NCBI RefSeq assembly: GCF_048268525.1
Contig: NZ_JBLWVH010000006.1
Span: 66,417-130,416, forward strand
DNA from: Maricaulis sp048268525
Lineage (GTDB): Bacteria; Pseudomonadota; Alphaproteobacteria; Caulobacterales; Maricaulaceae
DNA: 64,000 bases
Direction: 5' to 3'
Under the pieces are notes generated by a model. It made no database searches and was not told where the DNA came from. It worked only from the letters and a program-made list of their open reading frames with translations. The position numbers and the translations under genes were made by a program. Of this stretch, positions 23,121 to 31,743 are shown one piece after another. Each line of letters begins with the position of its first letter. Within the stretch, counting starts at the first letter, position 1.

Positions 23121-25020
23121 GTCTTCGCAAACTCCTCAATCCGGTGAGATAGATGACGCTTCCGCCGCGCCGGCGCAATCTCTGGCGGGTGCGAAACTCA
23201 TCGCCGACTACGTTCGCAACCTGCCGCCCAAGCCGGGCGTCTATCGCATGTTCGGCGAGGATGGCGCGGTCCTGTATGTCGGCAAGGCCCGAAACCTGAA
23301 GAACCGGGTCTCCAACTATGCCAATGGGCGCGGCCATTCCAACCGCATCGCCCTGATGATCGGCCTGACCCGCAAGATGGAGTTCGTAGTCACCCAGACC
23401 GAGACCGAAGCCCTGCTGCTGGAAGCCAATCTCATCAAGTCTCTGAAGCCGCGCTTCAACATCCTTCTGCGCGACGACAAGAGCTTCCCCTATATCCTGA
23501 TCCGCAAGGACCACCCCGCCGCCCAGCTGACCAAGCATCGCGGCGCGCGCAAGGCCAAAGGCGATTATTTCGGTCCCTTCGCCTCGGTCGGAGCGGTCAA
23601 CCAGACTCTCAACACGCTGCAAAAGGCCTTCCTGGTCCGCACCTGCAGCGACAGCGTTTATGAGGGCCGCTCACGCGCCTGCATGCTGCACCAGATCAAG
23701 CGCTGCGCCGGCCCCTGTGTCGATCTGATCGAGCCCGCCGCCTATGACGAGCTGGTCGGCCAGGCCACCGATTTCCTGCGCGGACGCTCCAATGCCCTGC
23801 GCGAAGACCTGCAGACCCGCATGGCACAAGCGTCCGAAGCGATGGACTTCGAGACCGCCGCCAAACTGCGCGATCGCATCCGCGCCATTGCTGCGGTCAC
23901 CACCGACCAGGGCATCAATCCGGAGGGCGTCGAGGAGGCCGACGTCGTCGCTGTGCACACCGATGGCGGCAAGTCCTGCGTCCAGGTCTTCTTCTTCCGG
24001 GCCGGCCAGAACTGGGGCAACCAGTCCTTCTTCCCGCGCCATGACATGGAGGCCGAACCGGCCGAGGTCCTCGCCGCCTTCATCGCCCAATTCTATGACG
24101 ACAAGCCGGCGCCGGCGCTGATCCTGCTATCGCACGAGATCGAGGAAGCCGAGCTGCTGGGCGAAGCGCTGAGCCTTCGTACCGAACGCAAGGTCTCCCT
24201 GCACACGCCGCAACGCGGCGAAAAGCGCAAGCTGGTCGAGCGCACCCTGACCAATGCCCGCGAAGCCCTCGCCCGGCGGATGGCCGAAAGCGCCTCGCAG
24301 ACCCAGCTTCTGAAAGGCGTGCAGCGAGTCTTTGACCTGCCTGACCTGCCCCAGCGGATCGAGGTCTATGACAACTCGCACATCCAGGGCACCAACGCGC
24401 TCGGCGCGATGATTGTCGCCGGGCCCGAGGGCTTCGAGAAGAACCATTATCGTCGCTTCAACATGAAGGGCGATGACGCCGCTACCAATGATGATTTCGC
24501 GATGATGAAGGCGATGCTCAAGCGTCGTTTCTCGCGCCTGCTGAAAGAGCGCGATGACGGCGCCCCGGTGCCCGATCTGGTGCTGATCGATGGCGGCAAG
24601 GGGCAATTGTCCTCCGTGATGGAGATCGCCGAGGAGCTGGGCATTAGCGACGAGACCGGCATCACCATCGCCGCCATCGCCAAGGGGCCGGAACGCGATG
24701 CCGGCCGGGAAGCCTTCTACCTGCCCGGCAAGCCGCCCTTCAAACTGCCGATGAAGGACCCGGTGCTCTACTATCTCCAGCGCCTGCGCGACGAGGCCCA
24801 CCGCTTCGCCATTGGCGGCCACCGGGCCAAGCGCAAGAAGCAGATGACCGACAATCCGCTCGACGGGATTGACGGGATCGGTCCGTCACGAAAGAAGGCG
24901 CTGCTGGCCCATTTCGGCTCGGCCAAGGCCGTGCGCAATGCGGCGCTGGCCGACCTCGAAGCGGTTGACGGCATCTCCAAAGCCATGGCCAAAAAGATCC
25001 ATGACTGGTTCCAGAAATGA
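23119..25020 (+). CDS. uvrC: UvrABC excinuclease subunit C
   Basis: 633-residue nuclease of nucleotide excision repair, making both cuts around a lesion bound by UvrB. Domains in order: GIY-YIG nuclease (PGVYRMFGEDG then VLYVGKARNLKNRVSNY near 35-65), Cys-rich segment (CMLHQIKRCAGPC), UVR domain that binds UvrB (MDFETAAKLRDRI), the RNase H-like nuclease (VYDNSHIQGTNALGAM; LVLIDGGKGQL with catalytic Asp) and two C-terminal helix-hairpin-helix motifs. Normal length. The ATG at 23119 shares two bases with the divergent reductase start (ACATGT); no closer in-frame start exists before the nuclease domain. Confidence 0.95.
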   Translation: MSSQTPQSGEIDDASAAPAQSLAGAKLIADYVRNLPPKPGVYRMFGEDGAVLYVGKARNLKNRVSNYANGRGHSNRIALMIGLTRKMEFVVTQTETEALLLEANLIKSLKPRFNILLRDDKSFPYILIRKDHPAAQLTKHRGARKAKGDYFGPFASVGAVNQTLNTLQKAFLVRTCSDSVYEGRSRACMLHQIKRCAGPCVDLIEPAAYDELVGQATDFLRGRSNALREDLQTRMAQASEAMDFETAAKLRDRIRAIAAVTTDQGINPEGVEEADVVAVHTDGGKSCVQVFFFRAGQNWGNQSFFPRHDMEAEPAEVLAAFIAQFYDDKPAPALILLSHEIEEAELLGEALSLRTERKVSLHTPQRGEKRKLVERTLTNAREALARRMAESASQTQLLKGVQRVFDLPDLPQRIEVYDNSHIQGTNALGAMIVAGPEGFEKNHYRRFNMKGDDAATNDDFAMMKAMLKRRFSRLLKERDDGAPVPDLVLIDGGKGQLSSVMEIAEELGISDETGITIAAIAKGPERDAGREAFYLPGKPPFKLPMKDPVLYYLQRLRDEAHRFAIGGHRAKRKKQMTDNPLDGIDGIGPSRKKALLAHFGSAKAVRNAALADLEAVDGISKAMAKKIHDWFQK

Positions 25021-25030
25021 CGAAACACCC

Positions 25031-25078
25031 ACGATGAACACCACGACGAACACCTCGATGAACACGCCGATGAACACC
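25031..25078 (+). repeat. Four 12-bp tandem repeats at a gene start
   Basis: Four back-to-back 12-base units of the form (A/T/C)CG-ATG-AAC-ACC, the second with ACG for ATG. They encode MNTT, TNTS, MNTP and MNTG at the N-terminus of the following membrane-protein gene, providing three alternative in-frame ATG codons. Confidence 0.8.
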
Positions 25079-25627
25079 GGCTTTGCCGTCTTCCGTCTCG
25101 TCCTGTGCCTGACCGGCCCTGTCGCTATCTGGCTGTCCTGGCGCTGGACCAGCACGGCTGACGGACTCGCCCCTTTTGATGGCTTTGTAACCGCATCGCG
25201 TGCTCTCGCCGGCTTTGGCGCGACGGCCTTTGTGGTTGCCAGTGTGATCGCCCTGATGCGGATCAGCGGCGACAGGCTTGTCTCCCGCCTCGCCCGTGCG
25301 GCCCATTCCAGCAGCTGGCTGGTCCTCTACCTCCTCATTATCGGCCCGAGCGCCTATCTGATCGCACCCGTGCTCGCGATCATGGCGACGCTTGTGCACG
25401 ACCTCCTGCGCCCCTCGACCGGTGACGCCCTGTCAGCCAGCGCGCGCCCGATGGCGCTGATCGGGCAGGCCCTCGCCCTGACCGCCAGCGGCCTGCCCTT
25501 GCTGGCGGCTCCCTTGGGCTGGATCAGCAGCGACATCGCACTCTACGCCTGGATATCACTCCTGTGGCTCGCCGCCGCCTTCACACTGCATCGCTTTTTG
25601 CCGCGCTCCATGCAGGGCCAAGGATAG
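25034..25627 (+). CDS. Multi-helix membrane protein, unknown
   Basis: 197 residues, family not recognised. After an Asn/Thr/Met-rich repeat at the N-terminus come five or six membrane helices (FRLVLCLTGPVAIWLSW; a second near 50-75; SSWLVLYLLIIGPSAYLIA; LALTASGLPLLAAPLG; ALYAWISLLWLAAAFTLH). No catalytic motif is visible. Its start lies 14 bases past uvrC, so it may be co-transcribed. The 12-bp tandem repeat over the start makes the exact first codon uncertain; ATG at 25034, 25058 or 25070 are all possible. Confidence 0.6.
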   Translation: MNTTTNTSMNTPMNTGFAVFRLVLCLTGPVAIWLSWRWTSTADGLAPFDGFVTASRALAGFGATAFVVASVIALMRISGDRLVSRLARAAHSSSWLVLYLLIIGPSAYLIAPVLAIMATLVHDLLRPSTGDALSASARPMALIGQALALTASGLPLLAAPLGWISSDIALYAWISLLWLAAAFTLHRFLPRSMQGQG

Positions 25628-25716
25628 GCCGGGATTGGGAGTGGCGGGACCCGCTGCGCCCTGTATGATCCGCCCATCTGATCCAGCCGCCCTGAACCCG
25701 CAGAGCCGAGACGCCC

Positions 25717-26517
25717 TTGCCCCCTCACCTTCCGGACGATCCGACCGCATCGCCCCTGGCCGGCATCCGCGCCCTGCTGTTCGATCTCGACGGCACCGTG
25801 ACCCGCGATGGGCGCCTGCCGGCAGCCAGCCTCGCAGCCCTGGAGGCCCTTCGCCAAGGCGGCGTTCTGACCATCGCCGTCACCGGACGACCGGCCGGCT
25901 GGTGCGACCTGATTGCCCGTTGGTGGCCGGTCGATGCGGTCGTCGGCGAGAATGGCGCACTGACCCTGATGCTGCAGCCTGACGGGTCCATGCAGCGCGA
26001 CGACGTCGCCGCTGTCGGTCCCGACGACCGGGCCCGTCTGGAACACCTGATGCAATCCGCCTGCGACGCCGTGTCGGGCACCGCCCCGGCCCAGGACAAT
26101 GACTGGCGCTGCTGCGATGTCGCACTCGACTTCGCCGAAGCCGTGCCCCCGCTTGCGCTGGCCGAGGCCGAACGGGCGGCGGCGATATTCCGCGAGGGCG
26201 GCGCCACGGCCAAGATCAGCTCGATCCATGTCAATGCCTGGTTCGGTGACCACAACAAGCGCAGCACCAGCGTCCGCCTGCTCGAACAAGCCTTCGGGCT
26301 GGCCCCGGCGGCCCAACGTGACCAGGTCGTTTTCGTCGGCGACTCGCCCAATGACGAACCCATGTTCGCGCACTTCCCACTCAGTGTCGGTGTCGCCGGC
26401 CTGGCCCGCTTCGCTGACCAGGTCACCCATTGGCCGAGCTGGCTGACAAAGGCCGATGAGGCGGACGGTTTCCTCGAACTGGTGGCGGCCATCCGCGCCG
26501 CAAAGGGAGGCGCATGA
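25717..26517 (+). CDS. HAD-IIB family phosphatase (Cof-like)
   Basis: 266-residue haloacid-dehalogenase-fold hydrolase. Motif I with the nucleophile Asp is LLFDLDGTVTRDG near residue 20; motif II Thr in VTGRPAGW near 54; Lys in HNKRSTSVRLLEQ near 188; motif IV acids in FVGDSPNDEPMF near 211. The large C2B cap between motifs II and III marks it as Cof/MPGP-like, so a sugar-phosphate substrate is plausible. The start is a TTG at 25717 with a poor ribosome site and is uncertain by a few codons. It overlaps the next gene by four bases. Confidence 0.85.
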   Translation: MPPHLPDDPTASPLAGIRALLFDLDGTVTRDGRLPAASLAALEALRQGGVLTIAVTGRPAGWCDLIARWWPVDAVVGENGALTLMLQPDGSMQRDDVAAVGPDDRARLEHLMQSACDAVSGTAPAQDNDWRCCDVALDFAEAVPPLALAEAERAAAIFREGGATAKISSIHVNAWFGDHNKRSTSVRLLEQAFGLAPAAQRDQVVFVGDSPNDEPMFAHFPLSVGVAGLARFADQVTHWPSWLTKADEADGFLELVAAIRAAKGGA

Positions 26518-27083
26518 TGCGCGATCTGATGACCCTGCCCAATGCGCTCACGGCGCTGCGTGTCCTGCTGGTCCCGGCCCTTTTTCTGGCCCTCGGGCAA
26601 GGCGGCACAACGGCGCTGGCCTTTGCCCTGGCGATCGCCATCCTGGCCGAGGTGACCGATCTCGCTGATGGCTGGGTCGCCCGCACCTTCAACATGCAGT
26701 CGGAATTCGGCGCCGCCTTCGATCCGCTCGCCGACAGCCTCTATCGCAGCGGCGCCTTCCTGGCCTTGGCTGCGGCCGGGCTGATCCCGGTCTGGGCAGT
26801 GCTGATCTTTGTCTGGCGGGACGTTGTGGTGGCCTATGTCCGGATCGGCCTGACCAAGTCTGGCCGCAGTGTTGGTGCGCGCCTGTCGGGCAAGCTGAAA
26901 GCCATCGTCCAGGGCGTGGCGATCATCGCCCTCATCCTGGCAGCCCTGCTGACCGGAAACGCGGAAAGCACGATGTTGACACGGTCGGCCGACACCCTCT
27001 TCTGGCTGGCGGCACTGGTCACGGTCTGGTCGGGCATGGACTATGTCCTGGCCCTGCGCCCGGCCTCCGACAAAGCGCCTTGA
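26514..27083 (+). CDS. CDP-alcohol phosphatidyltransferase
   Basis: 189-residue inner-membrane enzyme that joins a CDP-activated lipid to an alcohol. The family signature D-x2-D-G-x2-A-R-x8-G-x3-D-x3-D is complete: DLADGWVARTFNMQSEFGAA followed by FDPLAD near residues 45-68, which holds two metal ions. About six helices. Resembles PgsA (phosphatidylglycerophosphate synthase) in length, but this motif alone does not settle the acceptor alcohol. It is translationally coupled (ATGA) to the HAD phosphatase upstream, which could act on its product. Confidence 0.88.
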   Translation: MMRDLMTLPNALTALRVLLVPALFLALGQGGTTALAFALAIAILAEVTDLADGWVARTFNMQSEFGAAFDPLADSLYRSGAFLALAAAGLIPVWAVLIFVWRDVVVAYVRIGLTKSGRSVGARLSGKLKAIVQGVAIIALILAALLTGNAESTMLTRSADTLFWLAALVTVWSGMDYVLALRPASDKAP

Positions 27084-27134
27084 GCCTGCCTGCGCAGCGG
27101 TTCATGATCACGGCTCGCAATCCGGCAGGACTTC

Positions 27135-27836
27135 ATGGCCCAGACGCACGGTGATGACGCGCATATTCTCGTCGTCGATGATGACGACCGCATCCGCAAC
27201 CTGCTCAAGCGTTTCCTGCAGGAACGTGGCTTTCGGGTTTCCACCGCGCCCAATGCCGACAAGGCCCTGTCGACCCTGAACTCCCTCGCCTTCGACCTTC
27301 TGGTTCTGGACGTGATGATGCCGGGCATGAACGGGTTCGAGTTGACCGAAGCCGTCCGCAAGCGCGGCGAGACACCGATCCTCCTGCTGACCGCCCGCGG
27401 CGATGCCGAAGACCGGATCAAGGGCCTGTCCCTGGGTGCGGATGACTATCTGCCCAAGCCTTTCGAGCCGGAAGAACTGGTGCTGCGCATCAATGCCATC
27501 CTGCGCCGCGCCAAACCGGCCCAAGCCGCCATCCAGCGCGTCATCTTCGGTCCGTGGAGCTTTGACATTGCCCGCGAGAGCCTGGCCAGGGACGGCGAAC
27601 CGGTCCGCCTCACAGGTGGCGAAGCCGCTTTGTTGGGCGCCCTCGCGGCGTCTGCCGGCCAAACTGTCTCGCGCCTGACCCTGTCGGAACGGACCGGTGG
27701 CGGCGAACGGGCGGTCGATGTCCAGGTCACGCGCCTTCGCCGCAAGCTGGAGAGCGACCCCAAGGAACCAATGCACCTGCAAACAGTCCGCGGCGAAGGC
27801 TATCGCCTGCTGGCTGATCCCGTGTTCGAGGACTGA
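27135..27836 (+). CDS. OmpR-family response regulator (PetR-like)
   Basis: 233 residues: receiver domain with acids in LVVDDDDRIRNL near 15, phospho-acceptor Asp in LLVLDVMMPGMNG near 59, Thr in LLLTARGD and Lys in DDYLPKPFEPEEL near 110; then a winged-helix DNA-binding domain with the recognition segment VDVQVTRLRRKLESDP and the closing TVRGEGYRL. The style matches PetR/OmpR regulators of alphaproteobacteria. GCAGGA precedes the ATG, and the cognate kinase begins 7 bases downstream. No autoregulatory site was found. Confidence 0.93.
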   Translation: MAQTHGDDAHILVVDDDDRIRNLLKRFLQERGFRVSTAPNADKALSTLNSLAFDLLVLDVMMPGMNGFELTEAVRKRGETPILLLTARGDAEDRIKGLSLGADDYLPKPFEPEELVLRINAILRRAKPAQAAIQRVIFGPWSFDIARESLARDGEPVRLTGGEAALLGALAASAGQTVSRLTLSERTGGGERAVDVQVTRLRRKLESDPKEPMHLQTVRGEGYRLLADPVFED

Positions 27837-27842
27837 CCCGCC

Positions 27843-29159
27843 GTGTCTGTTTTCAAACGCTTTTTGCCCAAGGGCCTGTTCGCGCGGACGCTGCTGATCA
27901 TCGTCCTGCCGGTCGGCCTGATGCAGGTCGCCGTCGCCTGGTCCTTCTTCGAGGAACACTGGGAGACAGTGACCAGCCGCCTCTCAGAAGGGGTCGCCGG
28001 CGAGATCGCCATGGCAACCCAGCTCTACGAGCAGGAAGGCGGCGAGACCCCGGCCTTCCAGCGTCATATCGAGGCAGCACTGGGCACCACCCGCCTGTCG
28101 ATCGATTTCCGGCCCGACGACACCCTGCCGACCTCGCGGCGCTCCTCCTTCTTCCGCACGCTCGACATCACCTTGCGTGAGGCCTTGTCACAGCAGCTCG
28201 ACAACCCGGTCTGGTTCGATACCACGCGCTATCCCAGCTATGTCGATGTACGGGTGCAGGTCGAAGGTGGCGTGTTGCGCTTCATCACCCCGCGCGACCG
28301 GGTGTTTGCCACGACCGGCCATATCTTCCTGTTGTGGATCATCGGCGCGACGACGCTGCTGACAGCCGTCTCGGTCGTCTTCATCCGCAACCAGGTCAAA
28401 CCGATCCGCCGCCTCGCCGACGCCGCCGAGCAATTCGGCCGAGGTCAGGATGTTGCCCATTTCCGTCCTGCCGGGGCCACCGAGGTGCGCCAGGCCGCCC
28501 ATGCCTTCCTGGAAATGCGCGCCCGCCTCAAACGCCATCTCGAACAGCGTACCGCGCTTCTGGCCGGGGTCAGCCATGACCTGCGCACCCCGCTGACCCG
28601 TCTCAAGCTGCAGCTCGCCCTGATGCCGCAGACCGACGAGACCGCCGATGCGCGGCGTGATCTCGACGAGATGGAAGCCATGCTGGACGAGTATCTCGAC
28701 TTTGCCCGCGGCGATGGCAGCGAGGAAACCCAGCGCATCGACCTGATCGGGCTGACCCGCGACGTGGTCGAGGATGCCCGCCGTCATGGCGGCGATATCC
28801 GGTTCGCGACAGAAGGCGAACTCGATGCCGAATTGCGCCCCGGCGCCATCCGCCGGGCGATCGCCAACCTGATCAGCAATGCCACCAGCTTTGGCGAAGT
28901 GGTCGCGGTCGCGGTTGAGCCCAATGGCACGCGGATCGAGATTCGGGTCGAGGATGACGGCCCCGGCATCCCGGAAGACCAGTATGACGAGGCCCTCAAG
29001 CCCTTCAACCGCCTCGATGAAAGCCGCAACCAGAACCGCAAGGGCGTCGGCCTCGGCCTCGCCCTCGCCCGCGACGTCGCCCGCGGCCATGGCGGGGATA
29101 TCAAGCTGGGGAAATCAGAGCTGGGTGGCTTGCTGGCGGTGATCAGCCTGCCGCAATAG
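27843..29159 (+). CDS. EnvZ/PetP-like sensor histidine kinase
   Basis: 438 residues, GTG start. A first membrane helix near residues 15-35, a periplasmic region of about 130 residues, a second helix near 160-180 (IFLLWIIGATTLLTAVSVVF), a HAMP linker (QVKPIRRLADAAEQFGRG), a dimerisation helix with the phosphorylated His in GVSHDLRTPLTRLKLQ near 245, and the ATPase: N-box RRAIANLISNATSFG, G1 VEDDGPGIPED, G2 KGVGLGLALARDV. The classic H-D-L-R-T-P box places it with EnvZ. It forms a two-gene operon with the regulator upstream. The signal is not known. Confidence 0.93.
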   Translation: MSVFKRFLPKGLFARTLLIIVLPVGLMQVAVAWSFFEEHWETVTSRLSEGVAGEIAMATQLYEQEGGETPAFQRHIEAALGTTRLSIDFRPDDTLPTSRRSSFFRTLDITLREALSQQLDNPVWFDTTRYPSYVDVRVQVEGGVLRFITPRDRVFATTGHIFLLWIIGATTLLTAVSVVFIRNQVKPIRRLADAAEQFGRGQDVAHFRPAGATEVRQAAHAFLEMRARLKRHLEQRTALLAGVSHDLRTPLTRLKLQLALMPQTDETADARRDLDEMEAMLDEYLDFARGDGSEETQRIDLIGLTRDVVEDARRHGGDIRFATEGELDAELRPGAIRRAIANLISNATSFGEVVAVAVEPNGTRIEIRVEDDGPGIPEDQYDEALKPFNRLDESRNQNRKGVGLGLALARDVARGHGGDIKLGKSELGGLLAVISLPQ

Positions 29160-29206
29160 GTGCCTTCCAGCTATCATCTACACCCCTGGTCGGACCGACC
29201 GTGAAC

Positions 29207-29241
29207 TTGCCCGCACCGACGCATTGGCATATATTGCCAAT
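29207..29241 (+). promoter_or_regulatory. Promoter and operator of the second ParDE locus
   Basis: TTGCCC (29207-29212) and TATATT (29230-29235) are 17 bases apart, a good sigma70 promoter. A perfect inverted repeat ATTGGCA-TATAT-TGCCAAT (29223-29241) covers the -10 box, exactly where an autorepressing ribbon-helix-helix antitoxin would block transcription. Confidence 0.7.
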
Positions 29242-29259
29242 ACTTGGAGATACCCAAAA

Positions 29260-29511
29260 ATGGCCACCAAGAACGTCGTTTTGACTGACTCGCAAACTGA
29301 TCTTGTCGACCGCCTCGTCGCGACCGGGCGCTACCAGAATGCCTCTGAAGCACTCCGCGCCGGCTTGCGGCTGCTGGAAAGAGAGGAAGTCGAACTCAGT
29401 GAGATCCGCCAGCGCCTACAACGCGGCCTCGACCAGTATCGAGCGGGTGAGTTCGCAGAGGGTTCGGGAGAAGATGCCATTCGCCGGGCTTTTGCCGCTG
29501 CCCGGGATTGA
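29260..29511 (+). CDS. parD: ParD-type antitoxin (second locus)
   Basis: 83-residue ribbon-helix-helix protein: N-terminal strand ATKNVVLTDSQTDLVDRL, the GRYQNASEALRAGLRLLE helix pair characteristic of ParD, and a disordered toxin-binding tail. GGAGA lies upstream of the ATG at 29260; the frame open from 29224 overlaps the operator and is not used. The toxin gene begins 3 bases after the stop. The locus is more AT-rich than its surroundings, hinting at acquisition by transfer. Confidence 0.88.
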   Translation: MATKNVVLTDSQTDLVDRLVATGRYQNASEALRAGLRLLEREEVELSEIRQRLQRGLDQYRAGEFAEGSGEDAIRRAFAAARD

Positions 29512-29514
29512 AAC

Positions 29515-29841
29515 ATGAGCCGCGACTGGCGCCTCACTCCAGTGGCCGAGCAATCACTTCGCGAAATTGCTCGATGGACCATCGAGACATTCGGTCAAAA
29601 TCAAGCGACTGCATACATGAGTGACCTGATTGCTCGGTGCTCGGAGCTGGCCAATGGCCAGGCATCCGAGCAGAGGTGCAACCAACTCGTGGACTCCGCC
29701 ATGCCGGAAGACATGTGCTTTTCGCGTTGCGGCCAACATTTCATTGTTTTCATTCGCGAAAATGATCTCGTCACAATAATCGAGATTTTGCATGCCCGTT
29801 CGAATCTACCCGCCAGGTTGAATAACCTTGCCGGAAAATGA
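29515..29841 (+). CDS. parE: ParE/RelE-type toxin (second locus)
   Basis: 108-residue toxin-fold protein: N-terminal RLTPVAEQSLREIARWTIET helix, hairpin to LANGQASEQRCNQL, and C-terminal strands CGQHFIVFIRENDLVTIIEI ending LHARSNLPARL. The E-I-L-H-x-R end is the usual ParE finish. Three Cys are present, unusual for this fold. Codon use is lower in GC than most neighbours. Gyrase is the likely target by family, not shown here. Confidence 0.87.
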   Translation: MSRDWRLTPVAEQSLREIARWTIETFGQNQATAYMSDLIARCSELANGQASEQRCNQLVDSAMPEDMCFSRCGQHFIVFIRENDLVTIIEILHARSNLPARLNNLAGK

Positions 29842-29863
29842 CCAGACAAATGTCGGCAATTCC

Positions 29864-30706
29864 CTAGCGCTTGCCCGGGTCCTGGCCCATCTGGCGTGAG
29901 CGGCGCTCGGCGGCCGCCACAGCCTGACGCACCAGCTCCGGCAGACCGCCCCCGGCACCCATCAACACGTCGACGGCCGCCTGGGTGGTGCCATTCGGGG
30001 AGGTCACCGCACGGCGCAATTCCTGCGGTGACTTGCCGGACTTGGCCAGCAGCGCCCCGGCGCCGATGATGGTTTCACGGGCCAGCTTGTCGGCCAGATC
30101 GCGCGGCAGGCCTTCAGCGAAAGCCGCACCAGCGAGGGCTTCGGCGAGCAGGAAGACATAGGCCGGCCCCGATCCGGAGACCGCGGTGACGGCGCCGATC
30201 ATGCGCTCGTCAGCCACCCATTCGACCGTCCCAGCCCCCTTGAGGAGGCGGGTGACGGATTTTTCCAACGCTTCGCCGGCATCATTGGCGACACAGACCG
30301 TCATACCGGCACCCACGGCCGCGGCCGTATTGGGCATGGCGCGGATCAGGGCGCGCTCGCCCAGGGCCATGGTCATCCGGTTGAGGGTGACACCCGCCAT
30401 CACCGAGATCACGCCGGTCTCCGCCGGGAGCAGATCGGCAATGGCGGCTGCGGCCGGTTCGAAGGCCTGTGGCTTGAGGGCGAACACCGCCAGTTCCAGA
30501 CCGGCCGCCGCCTGGGCAGTCAGCTCGGGCAGGACCGTGACGCCACCCTTGGCACCAAGATCCTGCACGGCTTCACCAGGATGCGGATCTATGATGAGCA
30601 AGTCTTCCGCAGTGACGGGGCCACGCTTGGTGCGCAACCAGCCGGCCGCAAGGGCGCCGCCCATATTGCCGCCGCCAATGAGTGCAATCCGAAAGTTTTG
30701 TGCCAT
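29864..30706 (-). CDS. proC: Pyrroline-5-carboxylate reductase
   Basis: 280-residue cytoplasmic enzyme for the last step of proline synthesis, reducing 1-pyrroline-5-carboxylate with NAD(P)H. The N-terminal Rossmann motif is IALIGGGNMGGALAAGWL; further marks are FALKPQAFE near 98, ISVMAGVTLNRM, IRAMPNTAAAVGAGMT near 140 and the C-terminal signature AVSGSGPAYVFLLAEAL with TSPNGTTQAAVDVL. Length normal. It follows the YbjN-like gene by 8 bases, so both come from one transcript. Confidence 0.95.
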   Translation of the reverse strand: MAQNFRIALIGGGNMGGALAAGWLRTKRGPVTAEDLLIIDPHPGEAVQDLGAKGGVTVLPELTAQAAAGLELAVFALKPQAFEPAAAAIADLLPAETGVISVMAGVTLNRMTMALGERALIRAMPNTAAAVGAGMTVCVANDAGEALEKSVTRLLKGAGTVEWVADERMIGAVTAVSGSGPAYVFLLAEALAGAAFAEGLPRDLADKLARETIIGAGALLAKSGKSPQELRRAVTSPNGTTQAAVDVLMGAGGGLPELVRQAVAAAERRSRQMGQDPGKR

Positions 30707-30714
30707 GGCCGGGG

Positions 30715-31218
30715 TCAGGCCTCGCCAGCTGTTTCGAACATGGCTGCGGCGGCAGCTTCTTCGACACCCTTGCCGCCCCAGATCAGGAAATGGAAGGCCG
30801 GGTAGAAACGCTCACCCGCCTCACGGGCGGCCGAGATCATCGCTGCGGCCTGCGACGGAGAAACGGCTTCGCCATTGGGCAGCGACAGGGCGTGGCGATA
30901 GACGATCGAGCCGTCCTCGGCCCAGATGTCGAAATGGCCCATCCAGAGCTTCTCATTGAGGCGCACCACCAGCTGACAGACATCGCCGAGGCGGTTGGTG
31001 GGGGCCTTCAGGTCGAGGCTGCCGCAAATGTGCAGCGCTTCCAGTTCCGGACGCCAGGCGAACCAGATCTGGTGGTCGCGCCACTCACCGCTGGCGGTCA
31101 GGTGGATTTCACCATTCTCGTCACGGTCATAGGGGTATTGTTCGCCGATCACCGCCTGTTCGACCGCGTCGAGCGGGTCGGTCACAGTCGGTGAGAATTC
31201 GTCTGACAGCAGGTCCAT
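30715..31218 (-). CDS. YbjN domain-containing protein
   Basis: 167 residues. The fold is the YbjN/T3S-chaperone-like type: LDAVEQAVIGEQYPYDRDEN, a strand pair around FAWRPELEALHICGSLDLKA, VVRLNEKLWMGHFDIWAEDG and the C-terminal helix VSPSQAAAMISAAREAGERF ending in an Ala/Glu-rich tail. In E. coli, YbjN affects motility and stress traits by unknown means; a putative chaperone role is suggested by fold. The ATG at 31218 has AAGGAG before it, better than an earlier in-frame start at 31260. It leads into proC. Confidence 0.8.
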   Translation of the reverse strand: MDLLSDEFSPTVTDPLDAVEQAVIGEQYPYDRDENGEIHLTASGEWRDHQIWFAWRPELEALHICGSLDLKAPTNRLGDVCQLVVRLNEKLWMGHFDIWAEDGSIVYRHALSLPNGEAVSPSQAAAMISAAREAGERFYPAFHFLIWGGKGVEEAAAAAMFETAGEA

Positions 31219-31322
31219 CGAAGTGGCTCCTTCGTCTGCGCGGCGACTCACACCGTGCAATCACGGTATGTCTGCGCCGCGGCAGGCGCAATAAAAAGCG
31301 CGTTGTGCGCGTGATTTCGGGA

Positions 31323-31631
31323 TCAGGCCTTGCTGGTCTTGGCCTTGCTGGCCGGGGCTTTCGCCCGGCTCGTCGTTTTCGGCTTGGCCGCGGCGGCTTT
31401 TTCCAGCGCGTCGAGGCGCTTTGTCAGCGCGGCAACCTCGTCCTGCGAGGCATCAAGCGCTGCTTTGACGGCGTCGAACTCCTCACGCGTGACCAGATCC
31501 ATTTCAGCGACCATGCGGTCAGCGCGGGCACGGAACACCGTGCGCGCCTCTTCGCCCATCGCCTGTGCCGCGCCAAAGGCGTCGGTCATCAGATCAGCAA
31601 AATCATTCAGAAGCGGGTTGCGCGTTTGCAT
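31323..31631 (-). CDS. ubiK: UbiK/BMFP-type accessory factor
   Basis: 102 residues. A single helical hairpin: FADLMTDAFGAAQAMGEEAR, then LVTREEFDAVKAALDASQDE and ALTKRLDALEK, the coiled-coil trimer pattern of the BMFP/UbiK family, followed by a Lys/Ala-rich tail. UbiK helps ubiquinone synthesis at the membrane in E. coli (UbiJ/UbiK complex). The V-T-R-E-E-F-D motif is diagnostic. The ATG at 31631 is preferred to a TTG one codon earlier. Divergent from lgt, 112 bases apart. Confidence 0.85.
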   Translation of the reverse strand: MQTRNPLLNDFADLMTDAFGAAQAMGEEARTVFRARADRMVAEMDLVTREEFDAVKAALDASQDEVAALTKRLDALEKAAAAKPKTTSRAKAPASKAKTSKA

Positions 31632-31743
31632 CAAAGAAAGCCATTAGTGGGTTCAACATCGCCTATATGCGGCTCTGGCCCGAAAAGCGCAACGCGCTGT
31701 TCCGTCACAGCTGCACCTCGCCGAGCCAGGAACCGAGTATATC

